This document shows, one piece after another, positions 1 through 11,790 of a stretch of DNA of 64,000 nucleotides. The stretch spans positions 14,109,146 to 14,173,145 of the forward strand of contig CM029387.1 of assembly GCA_017165825.1 (NCBI GenBank). Direction: 5' to 3'. The notes under the pieces were generated by a model. The model worked only from the letters and a program-made list of their open reading frames with translations. It was not told where the DNA came from and ran no database searches. Position 1 is the first letter of the stretch, and every line of letters begins with the position of its first letter. Source of the stretch: Hepsetus odoe (Eukaryota > Chordata > Actinopteri > Characiformes > Hepsetidae). A program made the position numbers and the translations under genes.

Positions 1-277
1 CAATATTTTAAATTATATGATTGAAATTGATCTCACTCTGATTCTTATTCTGTTTTCTTGCCTTATTTTAATAATTTAATTTTGCCTTATTTAATATTTT
101 AAAATGGAAAAATCTGACAGAAACCCAGGTCATGGACAATTACATAAATTTGTTCTTTCATTGTTATTGATATTAAAATATCAATAAAAAATATAATTAT
201 AAGAATAAAAAATAATAATGTTGCAACCTGATGGACTGGGTGGCTCAAGAATTTTGCATTCACACCTGTAAACATAG

Positions 278-556
278 CGTCACGGTCTTTCGTGCCTGTG
301 GTTCCGGCCGGGCACGACAGATGGCGCTCTGTTCTGACTGAGCACACCTGGGCTTGTTCAGACACAGGTGTGCTTCAATGGGGCTGCTATTTAAGTCCCA
401 GTGAGTCAGAACATAGCACGGTTCATTAACAAGGCTCTGCCTTACAGTTAATGGTGGCACTTTTGGTTTTGTATGTTAGTTTTTGTTAATAAAGTTACGT
501 TTTGGAACCCTGGCTCTGCGTTGGCGTCCTTCGAACTCCCCGCCACCGTTACACAT
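278..556 (+). mobile_element. LTR-like dispersed repeat, copy 1
   Basis: About 280 bp, GC-richer than its surroundings, with AATAAA near 489 and the ending CTCCCCGCCACCGTTACA. The same sequence recurs inverted at 10730-10985. TG..CA-like ends plus an internal polyadenylation signal suggest a solo LTR, but no coding region or target duplication was confirmed. Confidence 0.5.
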
Positions 557-1219
557 GGTGTAACACATGGTCTAACAACCACAGAACCAATGATAACATA
601 TGGTGCTTGAGCCGCTAACTATTGTTAAAACATTGGATATACTTGAAACAGCAGAAAAACATTTTTTTAGCTATAATAATAAATATAAATAAATTATAAA
701 TTATAAAACATAAATAGGATTTAATAGTTATAAGGGTGATTTTAAGAATGAGTATTTAAAAACTTATGAAGTTATGAAATACCAGTGAATATTAAATGTC
801 TGAAAAATTCTATGTAGAAAAGCTGTAGGTTCAATTGTTCAGATTCATTGTTCAAAGTCTACTTTTTTGGTAAACCATTTCACATTTCCCATTTAAGGTA
901 TTTATCAGTTGCTCCTATTCAGAGTGATGTACATCATGTTCATCTTTACCTACCTTTAGCCATTTTATTCAAAACCATATCAATCAATATATATGTCCCA
1001 GTCCTTCCAGCTCCATCACTGAGACAAACAGAGAGAAACAGGGGGAGAGGGAAGGATGACAATTTGGCATTTTAATAAAAAAACATGATGTTTTTATATG
1101 TGGGCATTTGTGTGGGTTTGTGCCGCTGTATATGCTTACCTGCAGTGAACGATGATGGGGCACGACCTTCCTCTGTAACATTTATTCACTTTTCTGTGGG
1201 AGAAAACAAACACATACAA

Positions 1220-1221
<2 letters not shown>

Positions 1222-1254
<33 letters not shown>

Positions 1255-1375
1255 AAAAAACATTTCAGACTCAGGTACCAATTCCTATTCCTGTTCCTGA
1301 TCATCCCAATATAGAGGCACAATACAGTGAAAATAAACCCCCTCTACATTCACACACACACACACACACACACAC
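1222..1375. repeat. two (CA)n microsatellites
   Basis: (CA)n at about 1222-1253 and 1351-1375, separated by unique sequence. Confidence 0.95.
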
Positions 1376-1558
1376 TCACATTCACTGACACACTGCTGTG
1401 CTATTGGTTGGTGTCAGAACATCACAGTGTTATTTTCACATACCAGAATTATAGGACTGCAGTCTTGTGTATGTGAACAGCTGTGATATTAAGACAGTAG
1501 ACAAGCAGGGGGAAAGTGGAAAAAAGAGAAAAAGAGGCAAAGGGATAGACATATATAG

Positions 1559-1560
1559 AA

Positions 1561-1631
<71 letters not shown>
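1559..1631. repeat. (GA)n microsatellite
   Basis: 73 bp of GA with a single GAAAGA interruption. Long open frames through it are low-complexity artefacts. Confidence 0.97.
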
Positions 1632-1633
<2 letters not shown>

Positions 1634-1875
1634 AATCCCTTTATCATGCACAACACTGGCCAAGTACAGTAGGAAAAAATTGAGCAAAGAGAAGAGATTT
1701 TAGCTCAAAGATCAACTGGCACAAGGGGGTGGGGTTGGGGGTGGGGGGGTTCCCAAGGTGCACTTGGATGTGGAGTCACGATTGTCAGTGATCACTTTTG
1801 TGACTATGCAACTGGGGTCAGAGTTCACAAGCTGCATCAGCACAAAAATGACACTGGCAACCGCTTAAACCAACG

Positions 1876-2305
1876 AGAGAGGGAGAGACAGAGAGAGGAA
1901 GAGAAGAAGACGAGAGAGAAAGGGAGAGAGAGACAGGCAGACAGAGAGGCAGAAGGAGAGTGAGAGAGACAGAGAGAGGCAAACAGAGAGGCAGAAGGAA
2001 AGTGAGAGAGACAGAGAGGCAGAGAGAGAGGGAGAGAGAGAGAGACAGACAGAGAGGCAGAGGGAGAGAGAGAGACAGACAGAGAGGCAGAGGGAGAGGG
2101 AGAGAGAGAGAGACAGACAGAGAGGCAGAGGGAGAGGCAGAGAGAGAGAGACAGACAGAGAGGCAGAGGGAGAGAGAAAGAGAGAGAGAGACAGACAAAG
2201 AGGCAGAGGGAGAGGGAGAGAGAGAGAGAGAGACAGACTGAGAGGGAGAGAGAGAGAGACAGACAGAGAGGGAGAGGGAGAGAGAGAGAGACAGACAGAG
2301 AAGCA

Positions 2306-2341
<36 letters not shown>

Positions 2342-2342
2342 A
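1876..2342. repeat. GA-rich minisatellite with roughly 28-40 bp units
   Basis: Tandem variants of the core GACAGACAGAGAGGCAGAGG separated by variable GA runs, about 465 bp. The unit is higher order than a plain dinucleotide. The reverse-strand 191-residue Ser/Leu frame is an artefact of this repeat. Confidence 0.9.
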
Positions 2343-3249
2343 GGGAAGGGCAGAGCAGTAGGTAATCACTGAGAAATAGGGAAAGAGGGGCAAAAGAAAT
2401 ATAACAATAGAAAAATAAAGAGAAAAAAAGTTCCCTGTAACCTCAATACAATAATTTGGCTTCTAAGTCATGTTTTAGAATTGCCAACACACAAACACGA
2501 CAGTTTTGGACCAGAACAAAACTGAAATCCTATTGAGGCTGGTTCATGGCTTCTCCAAAACAGCTGGTTTGTGGAGTGTTCTTGGTATGCAATGGTAGGT
2601 ACCCAGCAATGGTACAAGTATAGACAACTAGCGAATAGATGATGCAATAATGTACTCAGGGGGAAAAGGCAAGTCAGCGGAACATTGTTTTTCACTAAAT
2701 ATAATCCATGGCAATCACATCTATTTGCAGTAGGAAACATTACAATGAGTTGTTCCCCAAATTCCCCCCAATCTGATTTAGAATCCGCACACTAAGGGAT
2801 GTTTCACCCAGTTTTTGGTAGCAAATTATAGTTTACATAAAACTGTTTTTCTTTAATGAATGGCATTTTCCAAAACAAGTAGGGGATGAAATGATATCCC
2901 TCAACATGGTGGAAAAAATTTGGAAGCAAATACAAAATGCAAATAAGTAATAATGATTTGGGATTTGTTCAATGAAGCAACAGCGGTTCCCAATCAGCTA
3001 TGTGTAGAATCTGGTGTAAGTACAAACCCAATAGGAACTATTAAAAACATGGTCAGGCAATGGAAGAATCTGTCAAATTTTAAGCAAAATATATTAAATA
3101 TTGATGCACCACAAAACAAGTTAAAAACATGATTGGCAGGATGTGGATGACAAAACAGTAAGAAATGGTATTTCTTATCAGCAGTCATCTAAGCAGTAGA
3201 AGACAATGTTACAGTGAGCTAAAAAGAATTATGGATGTTTGGATGAAAG

Positions 3250-3800
3250 TGATAAAGTGATGAATAACACATCTGCTTTGGCCAAAAGGGTGATGGTTGA
3301 ATTTTGGTCTGGTGCCTTTAATTTAAAAACACTGATTGAGACATAAATATAGCTGTATGAAGAAAAACAATTTCATTTTCCCATTCATTAATGACCTGGG
3401 GCTGCATGTCAGGTAAAGGCATATGTTACCCCAGTCAAATGGTCAATGCTCAGGTGGCATTTTTCAGCACGATAATGCAGCTTGACGGAGTGTGAAAGTG
3501 ACTGTTCTTGTCATTGCGAGTAAATGGCACAACACACAGTGAACCACAACGAAAGTACACCTTTGCATTTTACCCATATGCACAAACACGTACAGCAGGG
3601 CGTAGCTATTGAAAGCGCCCAGGGAGCAGTGAAGGGTTCAGTACCTTGCTCAAGGGCAACCTACTGCCCCCTGAGTGTGTTAAAACTTTTCTTTCAGAAA
3701 GGCATATCAAGTCATTGACATGGCCAGCGAACCATTCAGATGTCAATCAACCTGCTCAAGGAAGCTGGAACAAGCTTAATGGAGAAAACATTTTTTGTTA
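3250..3800 (+). mobile_element. Tc1-like transposase relic split by a SINE
   Basis: Broken pieces resemble the Tc1 motifs VWGCMS and FQHDN before a SINE (about 3489-3668) and a SPDLNP-like region after it. No open transposase remains. Confidence 0.35.
3489..3668 (-). mobile_element. tRNA-headed SINE, L2-like tail, truncated
   Basis: On the minus strand it shows the GGGCGCTTTCAATAGCT block and the GGTTAAATGCAGAGG-like tail seen in several other copies. The tRNA head is missing. Confidence 0.7.
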
Positions 3801-3849
3801 GTGCATTTCATGTCTCGAGAATTTAAGACAGCTTAAATTGGGGGTGATA

Positions 3850-4050
3850 TAATGGTAGGACCACTTGGGCCTATGGACCATGGATCAAAAGCCTATTGAA
3901 CAAGAGGTTGCAGGTTTGAATCCCATCTACTGCACTAGCATCATTGGGTTCCTGAGCAAAACCCTTAATCTCAAGTTACTTCGGGGGACTGTCCATGTAA
4001 TCAGGAAGTGGAATTTAGCATCTGCTAAATGCCGTAAATGTAAGCCATGT
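3850..4050 (+). mobile_element. second SINE family (ATTTAGCAGACGC type), plus copy
   Basis: tRNA-like head (TGGTAGGACC... and B box GGTTTGAATCC) ending in AGCATCTGCTAAATGCCGTA. Same family as 16686-16903 and 59350-59545. Confidence 0.7.
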
Positions 4051-4487
4051 CATTCACTAAAAGCCACAAAGTATTAACTTTTTATATACAATTCCAAAAA
4101 TGTTTTCCTCCATATCCATATAATTCCATATTTTTTCTGTACTTGATCTAGAAGACATTTATTTATTAATTTAATTATTTAAACATCATTTGCTTAAGCT
4201 GTTTCAAGGAGCCAGAAATAAAGAAGAACAGTTTTGTACAATATCAGATAAAAACAATGGATGAACAAATGTGATGATCTTTGTTGTATAACAAGCCAGT
4301 GAGCAATATTCTTCACTACTTCACAATAGTCCCCTTTTTGCAGCTGGTGGGAATGTGTGTGTGAGTGTGTTTGTTTGTGTACCTGCCATAGCATGTATTA
4401 TTTTCAAAGCTTTTCATTGTTTACTTTCAAAAAGTTTATACAATATTAATTATATTACTAAATATTACTTGTCATGTCGATAAAGTG

Positions 4488-4735
4488 GGCAGCGGTGGCC
4501 TAGTGGTTAGGGCGTTGGCCCTACGATCGGTGGATCGGGGGTTTGAACCCCTTCCCCATAGGTTGCCCTGAGGTACCCTTGAGCAAGGTGCCGTCCCCGT
4601 CCCGCTCCACCCTGCGATGGGCTGGCGACCTGTTCAGGGTGCGTCCCCCGTCCTCGCCCTGTGTGCGCTGGATTGGACACCAGCACTCCCCCGCGACCCC
4701 GTTTGGGACAAGCGGCAGATAATGGATGGATGTCG
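4488..4735 (+). mobile_element. tRNA-headed SINE with alternative tail
   Basis: Head GGCCTAGTGGTTAGGGCGTT with B box GGTTTGAACCC, then the usual CCTTGAGCAAGGTGCCGT. The tail is GGCGACCTGTTCAGGGTGCG and CCCCGTTTGGGACAAGCGGC, ending in (GGAT)n, not the L2-like tail of the other copies. Confidence 0.75.
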
Positions 4736-4939
4736 ATAAAGTCTAAACTGAACTGGGAGTGAGTTAGAGAAGTAAAGTAAGGGAGTGGTGAGGTAAAAAA
4801 AAAAAGATGAAAAAAGAGGGAGGGGAAAAATAAGGGGAAAAAAAGCTCTGACACCAATGTGCCCAATTAAACAAGCATTCACAAACCCTGTGCTCAACAT
4901 GCACACACCCTTACACTCTCTGTGCAGCTTGTGATTTAC

Positions 4940-5106
4940 CTGCGGAAGTCAAGCAGAGCCTGGTTGGTCTCTGGTGTGTGTTGATTGAGCCAGGTGTGGT
5001 AATGGAACTGTGTGACAGTGCGACTTTCATTTGTCTGCATGTTCTTCAGGTAAAAGCTACGAACCAGGAAATCCTCACACCACACATGCTCAGATACCAG
5101 GTTTAC
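4940..5106 (-). CDS. ptprn2: ptprn2 exon 19: PTP domain with degraded WPD loop
   Basis: Residues 854-908 plus 2 nt. VNLVSEHVWCEDFLVRSFYL is highly conserved. The catalytic WPD loop reads WLNQHTP at 892-898 instead of WPDxGVP. It ends at LLDFR; donor GTAAAT. The next exon (human [12 protein letters not shown]) was not found between 1 and 4939. Confidence 0.96.
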
Positions 5107-8100
5107 CTACACACACATACATGCAATCAGGTTAAATATATATTTTACTATAGTGTTTTAAACTTCTCTTAGATTTTTTTAAAATAAAAAAATGTACAAC
5201 ATCATGTTGCAATTTCTCTTTATCGTTTACAATAAAACAGGTAATTTTTACTGTGCCTTCAAGAGTGATATATGTAAATTACCTATGTTCTGACTGGCTG
5301 CCCTATATTGTGCCTAAGCACAACAGTCAATATAACCATTGCTTTGTCTGGTTGACTTCATTTCATTTGTTAATATAAATTCATTCCTGCATATCAGTGA
5401 GACACATTTACCACTTTGGAATATTGTCGTTCCTTCTCACAACACCTAAAAGGCAAACCCCTAAACTATGAATACCAATTGATTAAGAAATTCAAAAATT
5501 CTCCTTTTAGGTCAGATCAGGACTGTGGATGAACCAGTCATGTCTTTGTATTATGTGCAGAATGCAATTTGGCATTGTCTTGTAGAAAAATGCATGGGTA
5601 TCCTTGTATAAGATGTCAAGGCTTTGACAAGGGTACTTACACAACCCTATGCCATGACCGACCCTGGCTTTTGGACTTGCTGCTCATAACAGTTTGTCTA
5701 GTCCTTTTGTTCTTTGTCCGGACCACTTTCAAAAAAGATTTGAAATACTTAGGTGTCAGACCACAATATATGTTTCCAGTATGTGGTAGTACATCCCAAG
5801 AGAAGCCCAGAGAAATTGACCTACATATGGACATGATTAACATAAGGATTCCTTTATGCACGATTAAGTTTTTGGTGGTATTTTTTAAATTAATAAACTT
5901 AGTGTTTCTGTGTTTGACAGAGGTTTGCTAAGGTAATAGCAATGGAAGTTCTATCAGCTATTGAAGAATGACAGTTCTTAACGCCATCTGAAGGATTATA
6001 GGCCATTGATGTTCAGCTTAGCCTTGTGCCACTGGCCTTTATGCACAATTTTTTTTTTTCCAGATTCCTTGATTGTTTTGCACTGTGGGTTGAGAAATAC
6101 GAAAATTCCAATCTCCCTTTGATAAACAGTGTTTTTAAACTTTCTAAATTTTCTCACACATTTTTTGACAAACTGGAGATCCTCTGCACCTTTTTGCTTC
6201 TCAAAGACTAAAGCCTTTTTTGGATGCTGCTTTTGTAACAAATCATGATTAAAAGTATCGACTGGCCTCACCCATTTGAAATCACATACCTATTTAATTA
6301 CTTAGTTACTACCCCTAAAATGCCCCTGACCAAATAGGAATGTGTTGCAGGCCAGAAATGCACAAATGAGTGTATATTAACCAATGCCATGAAGTTGATC
6401 AAACAATAGATAAAACATCTTGGGCTGTACAAATCTGAATATCAGCATGAGTATTACTCTGATACTGGCAAACAACACTGAATTGGATATCAGATGCTTA
6501 ATTAAACTTTACCTGATATGCTGTAAAGAGAAGTGTGTTCACAAGAAACACAGATTAGCTCCTTGTACATGTTAACAATAAGTACAATAGTAAGAGTAAC
6601 ACTTTCATCATGTAAGCTGTGTGGAATTGTTTGGCATACTCAGACAAACATAGTGCTAACAGTTTAGCTGCTTAAGAGGGGAGGAAAAGATTGTGCTGGG
6701 TGGTATTGATATTGACAGATGTTCTGAGAGTTGCAATTTTGTTTTCATTTCTGGAAATAAAAAAGAGACACTGCACTGCACCTAGTTCAAATAGTCTGTG
6801 CTAAAAGTGAAAGTATTTTTTTCCTTTCTCATCTGCATTTTTCATACTGTCCCAATATTATCTGTTTTGGGCTTCAGCAATGTCTAGATCAGCAATGTGT
6901 GTGTGTGGACTTTTGAGTCAAGTGTGAGAGAGTCTTAGGTACCTCATATATGTGGTAGAGATTGGAGCCCTCATCTGGCCAGTAGTGGTAACACTGTTTA
7001 ACACCACTCTCTGTTAGAGGGGTCAGCATGACAATGACCACACAGCCACTCTCCCAAACCATCTGCATAAAAAACAAACAAACAGACATTAGGCATGTTC
7101 ATCAACACACACACACACACACACATACACACACACACACACGCATGCACACACAGGGTTACCTGCCAGAAGTCAGCCACAGTGGAGGGCAAAGGACCCT
7201 GAGTTGCAATATATGCCGGGTTCCTGGGGTCGTGATCCATCTGAGAGCAAACACACACACTCTAAAATTTGTGTCATTCTGTGAGACCAGCTATGTTATA
7301 CAGATGGTGTTGACAGTGGTGCTGACAAAAAGACAGGCGGTGGAGCTGGAGGTGGCAGAGCTAAAGATGCTAAGATTTTCCATTGAGTGTGACTAGGATG
7401 GACAGGATTAAAAAGAATCGGAAGATTTGGAGACAAAGTTATGTTGGTTTGGACGTGTAAAGAGGAGAAACAAGGATTATACTGGGAGAAGGATGCTGAG
7501 GATGGAGCTGCCAGGAAGAGAAAACCAAATAGGAGGTTCATGGATTAGATTAGAGAGGACATACAGGTGGGTAGCGTGAAAGAGGAAGATGTAGGACCGG
7601 AAGAAATGGAAATGGAAGAAATGGAACGTATTGTCCAGCAGTGGCGACCCCTAAATTGGAGCAGCCGAAAGAATAATAATGAGAAGAAGATGTCTATGAT
7701 TCTGTGGTCTGATGTATGCACATATTTTCAGCTCTGTTTCTCTTTGATTTTAAAAGCACATTTTTATGTTTTTTTCAGATTTTTACATTGTATTACTTAC
7801 TGTTTTTACAAGAAATAATTTTTTTTTTTTTAATTGTTTCTGTTCCACACTCAGTATATTTTGTGTACTTTTCCCATCCATTTATCATCTGAGCAAGGGC
7901 TGCTATAGCCTATCCCACTGCTCTTAGGGCAGAAAAAGTGAAACATGAACTGGTCCCCACCCCATTGCAGGGCATGTTCCAGTAACACTTTAGTATAAAA
8001 AGTGGGTCGGACAAAAGTTTACATCCTTGTTGAACCCAAGATACAACAATAGTGGTCCTCATTGAAAAAAAAAACACAAACACATTTCACAAGAACACAT

Positions 8101-11100
8101 GATGGCAAAATAACACAACAACCAGTACTGCAGTGTGTTGAGTTGAACCTGTAATGTGACATTTATGACTAGAGTAAGATGTACACAGTTGGATTATGTC
8201 CTTGGCAGGGTCGGTAGGATGATCTTGGAGGTCATGAAGAGGAGGAAGGAGTCCATGATCAGATGTTGCATTGTGCTTTTGTAGACTTAAATGCACTTTG
8301 TTTGAATCTTCAGCATCTGATCATTGACTCTGCCCTCACCTTTCTCCTCTTCTTGACCTCCAAGGTCATCCTACAGACCACCATCCTATGCCATTTAGTT
8401 ACACTCTCCCCTGTCACTACTTGCCAGTCTCCAGTCTACTTCATACTGACCCTCCTGCAAAGAATATAATCCACCATCCATAATGCATCTTCCTTCAGTC
8501 TTATATGTCACATTACAGATTCAACTCAACACACTACAGTCACACTACAGTACTGGGTAATTGATATTACTGCAGTTTCAATTTGGAGACAAAGTCAGAG
8601 AGATGAGATTGCATTGGTTTGGACATATGCAGAGGAGAGATGAGTAGTATATTGGAACAAGGGTGTTGCAAATGACCAGAAGAAATGGAGACAGATAATC
8701 TGCTGCGGCGACCCCTAATGTGAGCAGCTAAAAGGAGAATTACAAATGAAGTGTATACTGAATGTCATATAGAATGTAATGTAATGAGAATACAGTGTTG
8801 TGTGAGTTGAGTTTGTGAGAAATTAGCCTGGCTTAGTATACTTAAGTCACAAGCATCTATTGCATTTTGTAGTCTGTTGTGAAGTTTATAGTATTTTCTC
8901 ACAATAGGGCTGGCATTGATGTAGTCGGAGTTGCCTTGGCTGTTCTCCACTTTCAAGCAGATTCTAGAATGATCATCTGAAATGTACACACAAACACATG
9001 CAGATTTCAATTTTTGGTTCCATGTAGCAAGGGAAGTTCCAACAGATGAACTTGTCAGACATTTCCACACTTCAGAGTAGCTCAGTCAGCAAGCACAATC
9101 AGTTGTTGACTAAAGGGGATCATTATTGTTTTTACACCCAATAATCTTTCTAATTTTGAATCCATTGCACAATCCAATTTGTCACTTTTGTGCAGATGAT
9201 ATTACAAAATGTTTTTTTTTTTCCTGTCCCAGTTGCTAGATATCACACTGCCTCCGATTGGAGAGTGAAAGCAAGGAAAGTTGTCAAGCTGACAACCCTA
9301 ACTGTCCTGACAAGAAAATGTAAAAAAATATACATGAAGTTATATGCTAACAAGTAAACCCGAAACCTCTGTTTTTAGTAAGCACAGTGATCACTTCTTT
9401 GGAGTGCTCCCATGTTCAAAAACTACAAAAGTACATGCGTGAGATGCTCACAGGGTATGGAGGTGCTGACACGGTTCTTCTTGGCATTGGAATCTCTCTG
9501 GCCAATGCTACAACTGTTAGGCTCTGCTTGATATGCACACAGGGCCTCCCACTCCTTCTCGAGCCGGTTCTTATTTTTCAGATGGTCCTCCATATAAGAC
9601 TACAGGATGGGAAATAGCAGAGAGAAACAGAGAGATATATACCAGGAAAGATTGTATGAATGCAGTCATCAAGAATTTCCTTTATGAGCATACTGCATGA
9701 TTCTGGCCAATAAAAGCATAAGACTGTGTAAATTTTACTTAGAGCACTACATTTCTGCTTTAATCTGTAATAGATAGGATCCCTTTATTTGGGTAGTAAA
9801 TGTGGTAACATCATATTTATTTATTAGTTTTTTAATATCACTCTATATATATATAACAGTATATAAAGTATAGACTCCATTAATGTGATTCACTGATTTA
9901 AACATTTGAAGACATTTAGACTTATAATGTATAATATACAATATATTAGACTTGTTGGTTAAAATGAATAAAGTGCAAAGAAATATTTTTGAATTGACCG
10001 AATAATTGTGATAACCATGATTTTAGTATTAACCAAATGTTTGTGAAAAAGTGAAAGTGACTATTCTCATCATTGTGAAACACAGCACAGCACAACACAA
10101 TGAAATTCAACCTCTGTGTTTCAACCATACACACATGCAGCAGGGGGCAGCTATTGAAAGTGCCCAGGGAGCAGTAGCCTTGTTCAAGGCTCCCTAAGTG
10201 CAAACTATTGGTGAGGGAATCGAACCCACAATCTTCTGATCAGTGGGCCAACTCCCTAACCACTGGGCTACTAGGCCACTGCTTATAATTTCAGATTAAA
10301 AGTGTATCTGCTTTACATATGCTGCCTCAACTGCAAGTCACAATTGTAGTACTGTATGTGGAAGCAATAACATATTCTGTCAATACTGACAGTGCATGTC
10401 TGCCTATACCAGGATCATGTGTCCAGTGGAGATGTCCATGTTGGAGTGGGCAGGCTCTTCACTCCAGGAAGATGTGCTTGTACGGGCAGAAGGGCTGGGG
10501 ATTGGGCCATCGCTCAGCTGGGATGATACACTATTTATGCGAGATGAGTGACGAGGCTCTGATCTCTCCACTGGTGGCTTCACAGCCATTCGTTGCCTAC
10601 ATAATTCCTGTAGAAACAAGTCAGTAAAACTACATATTAAAATACTTGCTATGAAATTGGTTTCTTGTTTTTCACTAGTGATTTTTAGATGGTGTCATAG
10701 CAGTGCTAGGTGTGATAGACGTATGTCACGGTGGCGGGGAGCGGGAAAGACATCATCACTGAGCCAGAGATTCTAGAGGTACTTTATTTTCACGAAACTG
10801 GACCAAGAACAAAACTATAACCAAAATCCAGACACGAAACTGGAATACATCAAAAACAAAACCACCCGTAACAATAACTGAAGTAAAGTGAATGAGCCGC
10901 GCTCTGTTCTGACTCATTGAGGCTTAAGTAGTCAGCCTCAATGTAGCACACCTGTGTCATATGTGCCAAAGTCCTGACAACGTGACCTGCCTGAAGACAC
11001 CAAGATCTGTGTGTTTAGCTTTGGTTTAGATTTTTTATTTATTTATTTAACTGTAAAAAAGTACAGTAAAAGTAAAGTAAAAGTAATGCTTAAAATTATG

Positions 11101-11709
11101 CATATTTTTTTTGTGTATGTAACCAAAAATGTATATAATTAAGAAATACAAGAAAATCAGAAAATAAAATGTAAGAAAAAATGTCATAATGGAAAAGAAA
11201 GAAATAGGAAAGGACACTACAAAGACATCCCTGGACACAGTGAAACACATACAAACTAGTGCACACAGCTTTTCTTGCTCCTTGTACCTGGTAGGTAGCT
11301 GTGGCTTCGGTTGCAGGGTCAGTGGCAAGGTTAGTGAGTTTCTCTTTCAGTTTGTGATGCGAGCGATGACGGAGGCAGTATATGATGCTGGAGACCAGCA
11401 GGACACCGATGATGCAGATGATAGAAATCACGGTCAAGATCAGAAACTTCAGAGACTCAGACCGGCTGTACTTAGTGGGGATCTGACTCAATTTAGCTCT
11501 CTATAGGGAGAGAAAGAGGGAGAGGAAACAGAGAAAGAAAAGAGATAAGGGCAGAGATACAAAGTGAATCAGCTGAATCTACTGCATTTCACCTACTTTT
11601 TTCAATCAGGCACAAAAAATAAACAAAATGATCACTTACATCAGTAACTCCTGCCTCTACTATAGAGACCCCAGCTTCTTTCTCAAGTGCAGCTTTTTGA
11701 CGAACTGAT

Positions 11710-11790
<81 letters not shown>

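Larger units (their letters stand above)
1..4939. other. ptprn2 intron near the 3' end: repeats only
   Basis: No exon of the PTP P-loop region was found here. Contents are an LTR-like repeat, CA and GA microsatellites, a GA-rich minisatellite, a Tc1 relic and three SINEs, listed separately. The rest (560-1200, 2400-3200) is AT-rich with nothing recognisable. Confidence 0.6.

Noticed and set aside
1818..2393. 191-residue Ser/Leu-rich open frame on the minus strand
   Set aside because: It is the translation of the GA-rich minisatellite; no start context, conservation pattern or splice logic supports a gene.
5569..5931. 120-residue plus-strand open frame
   Set aside because: Lies within a decayed Tc1-like element in antisense; no independent protein similarity recognised.
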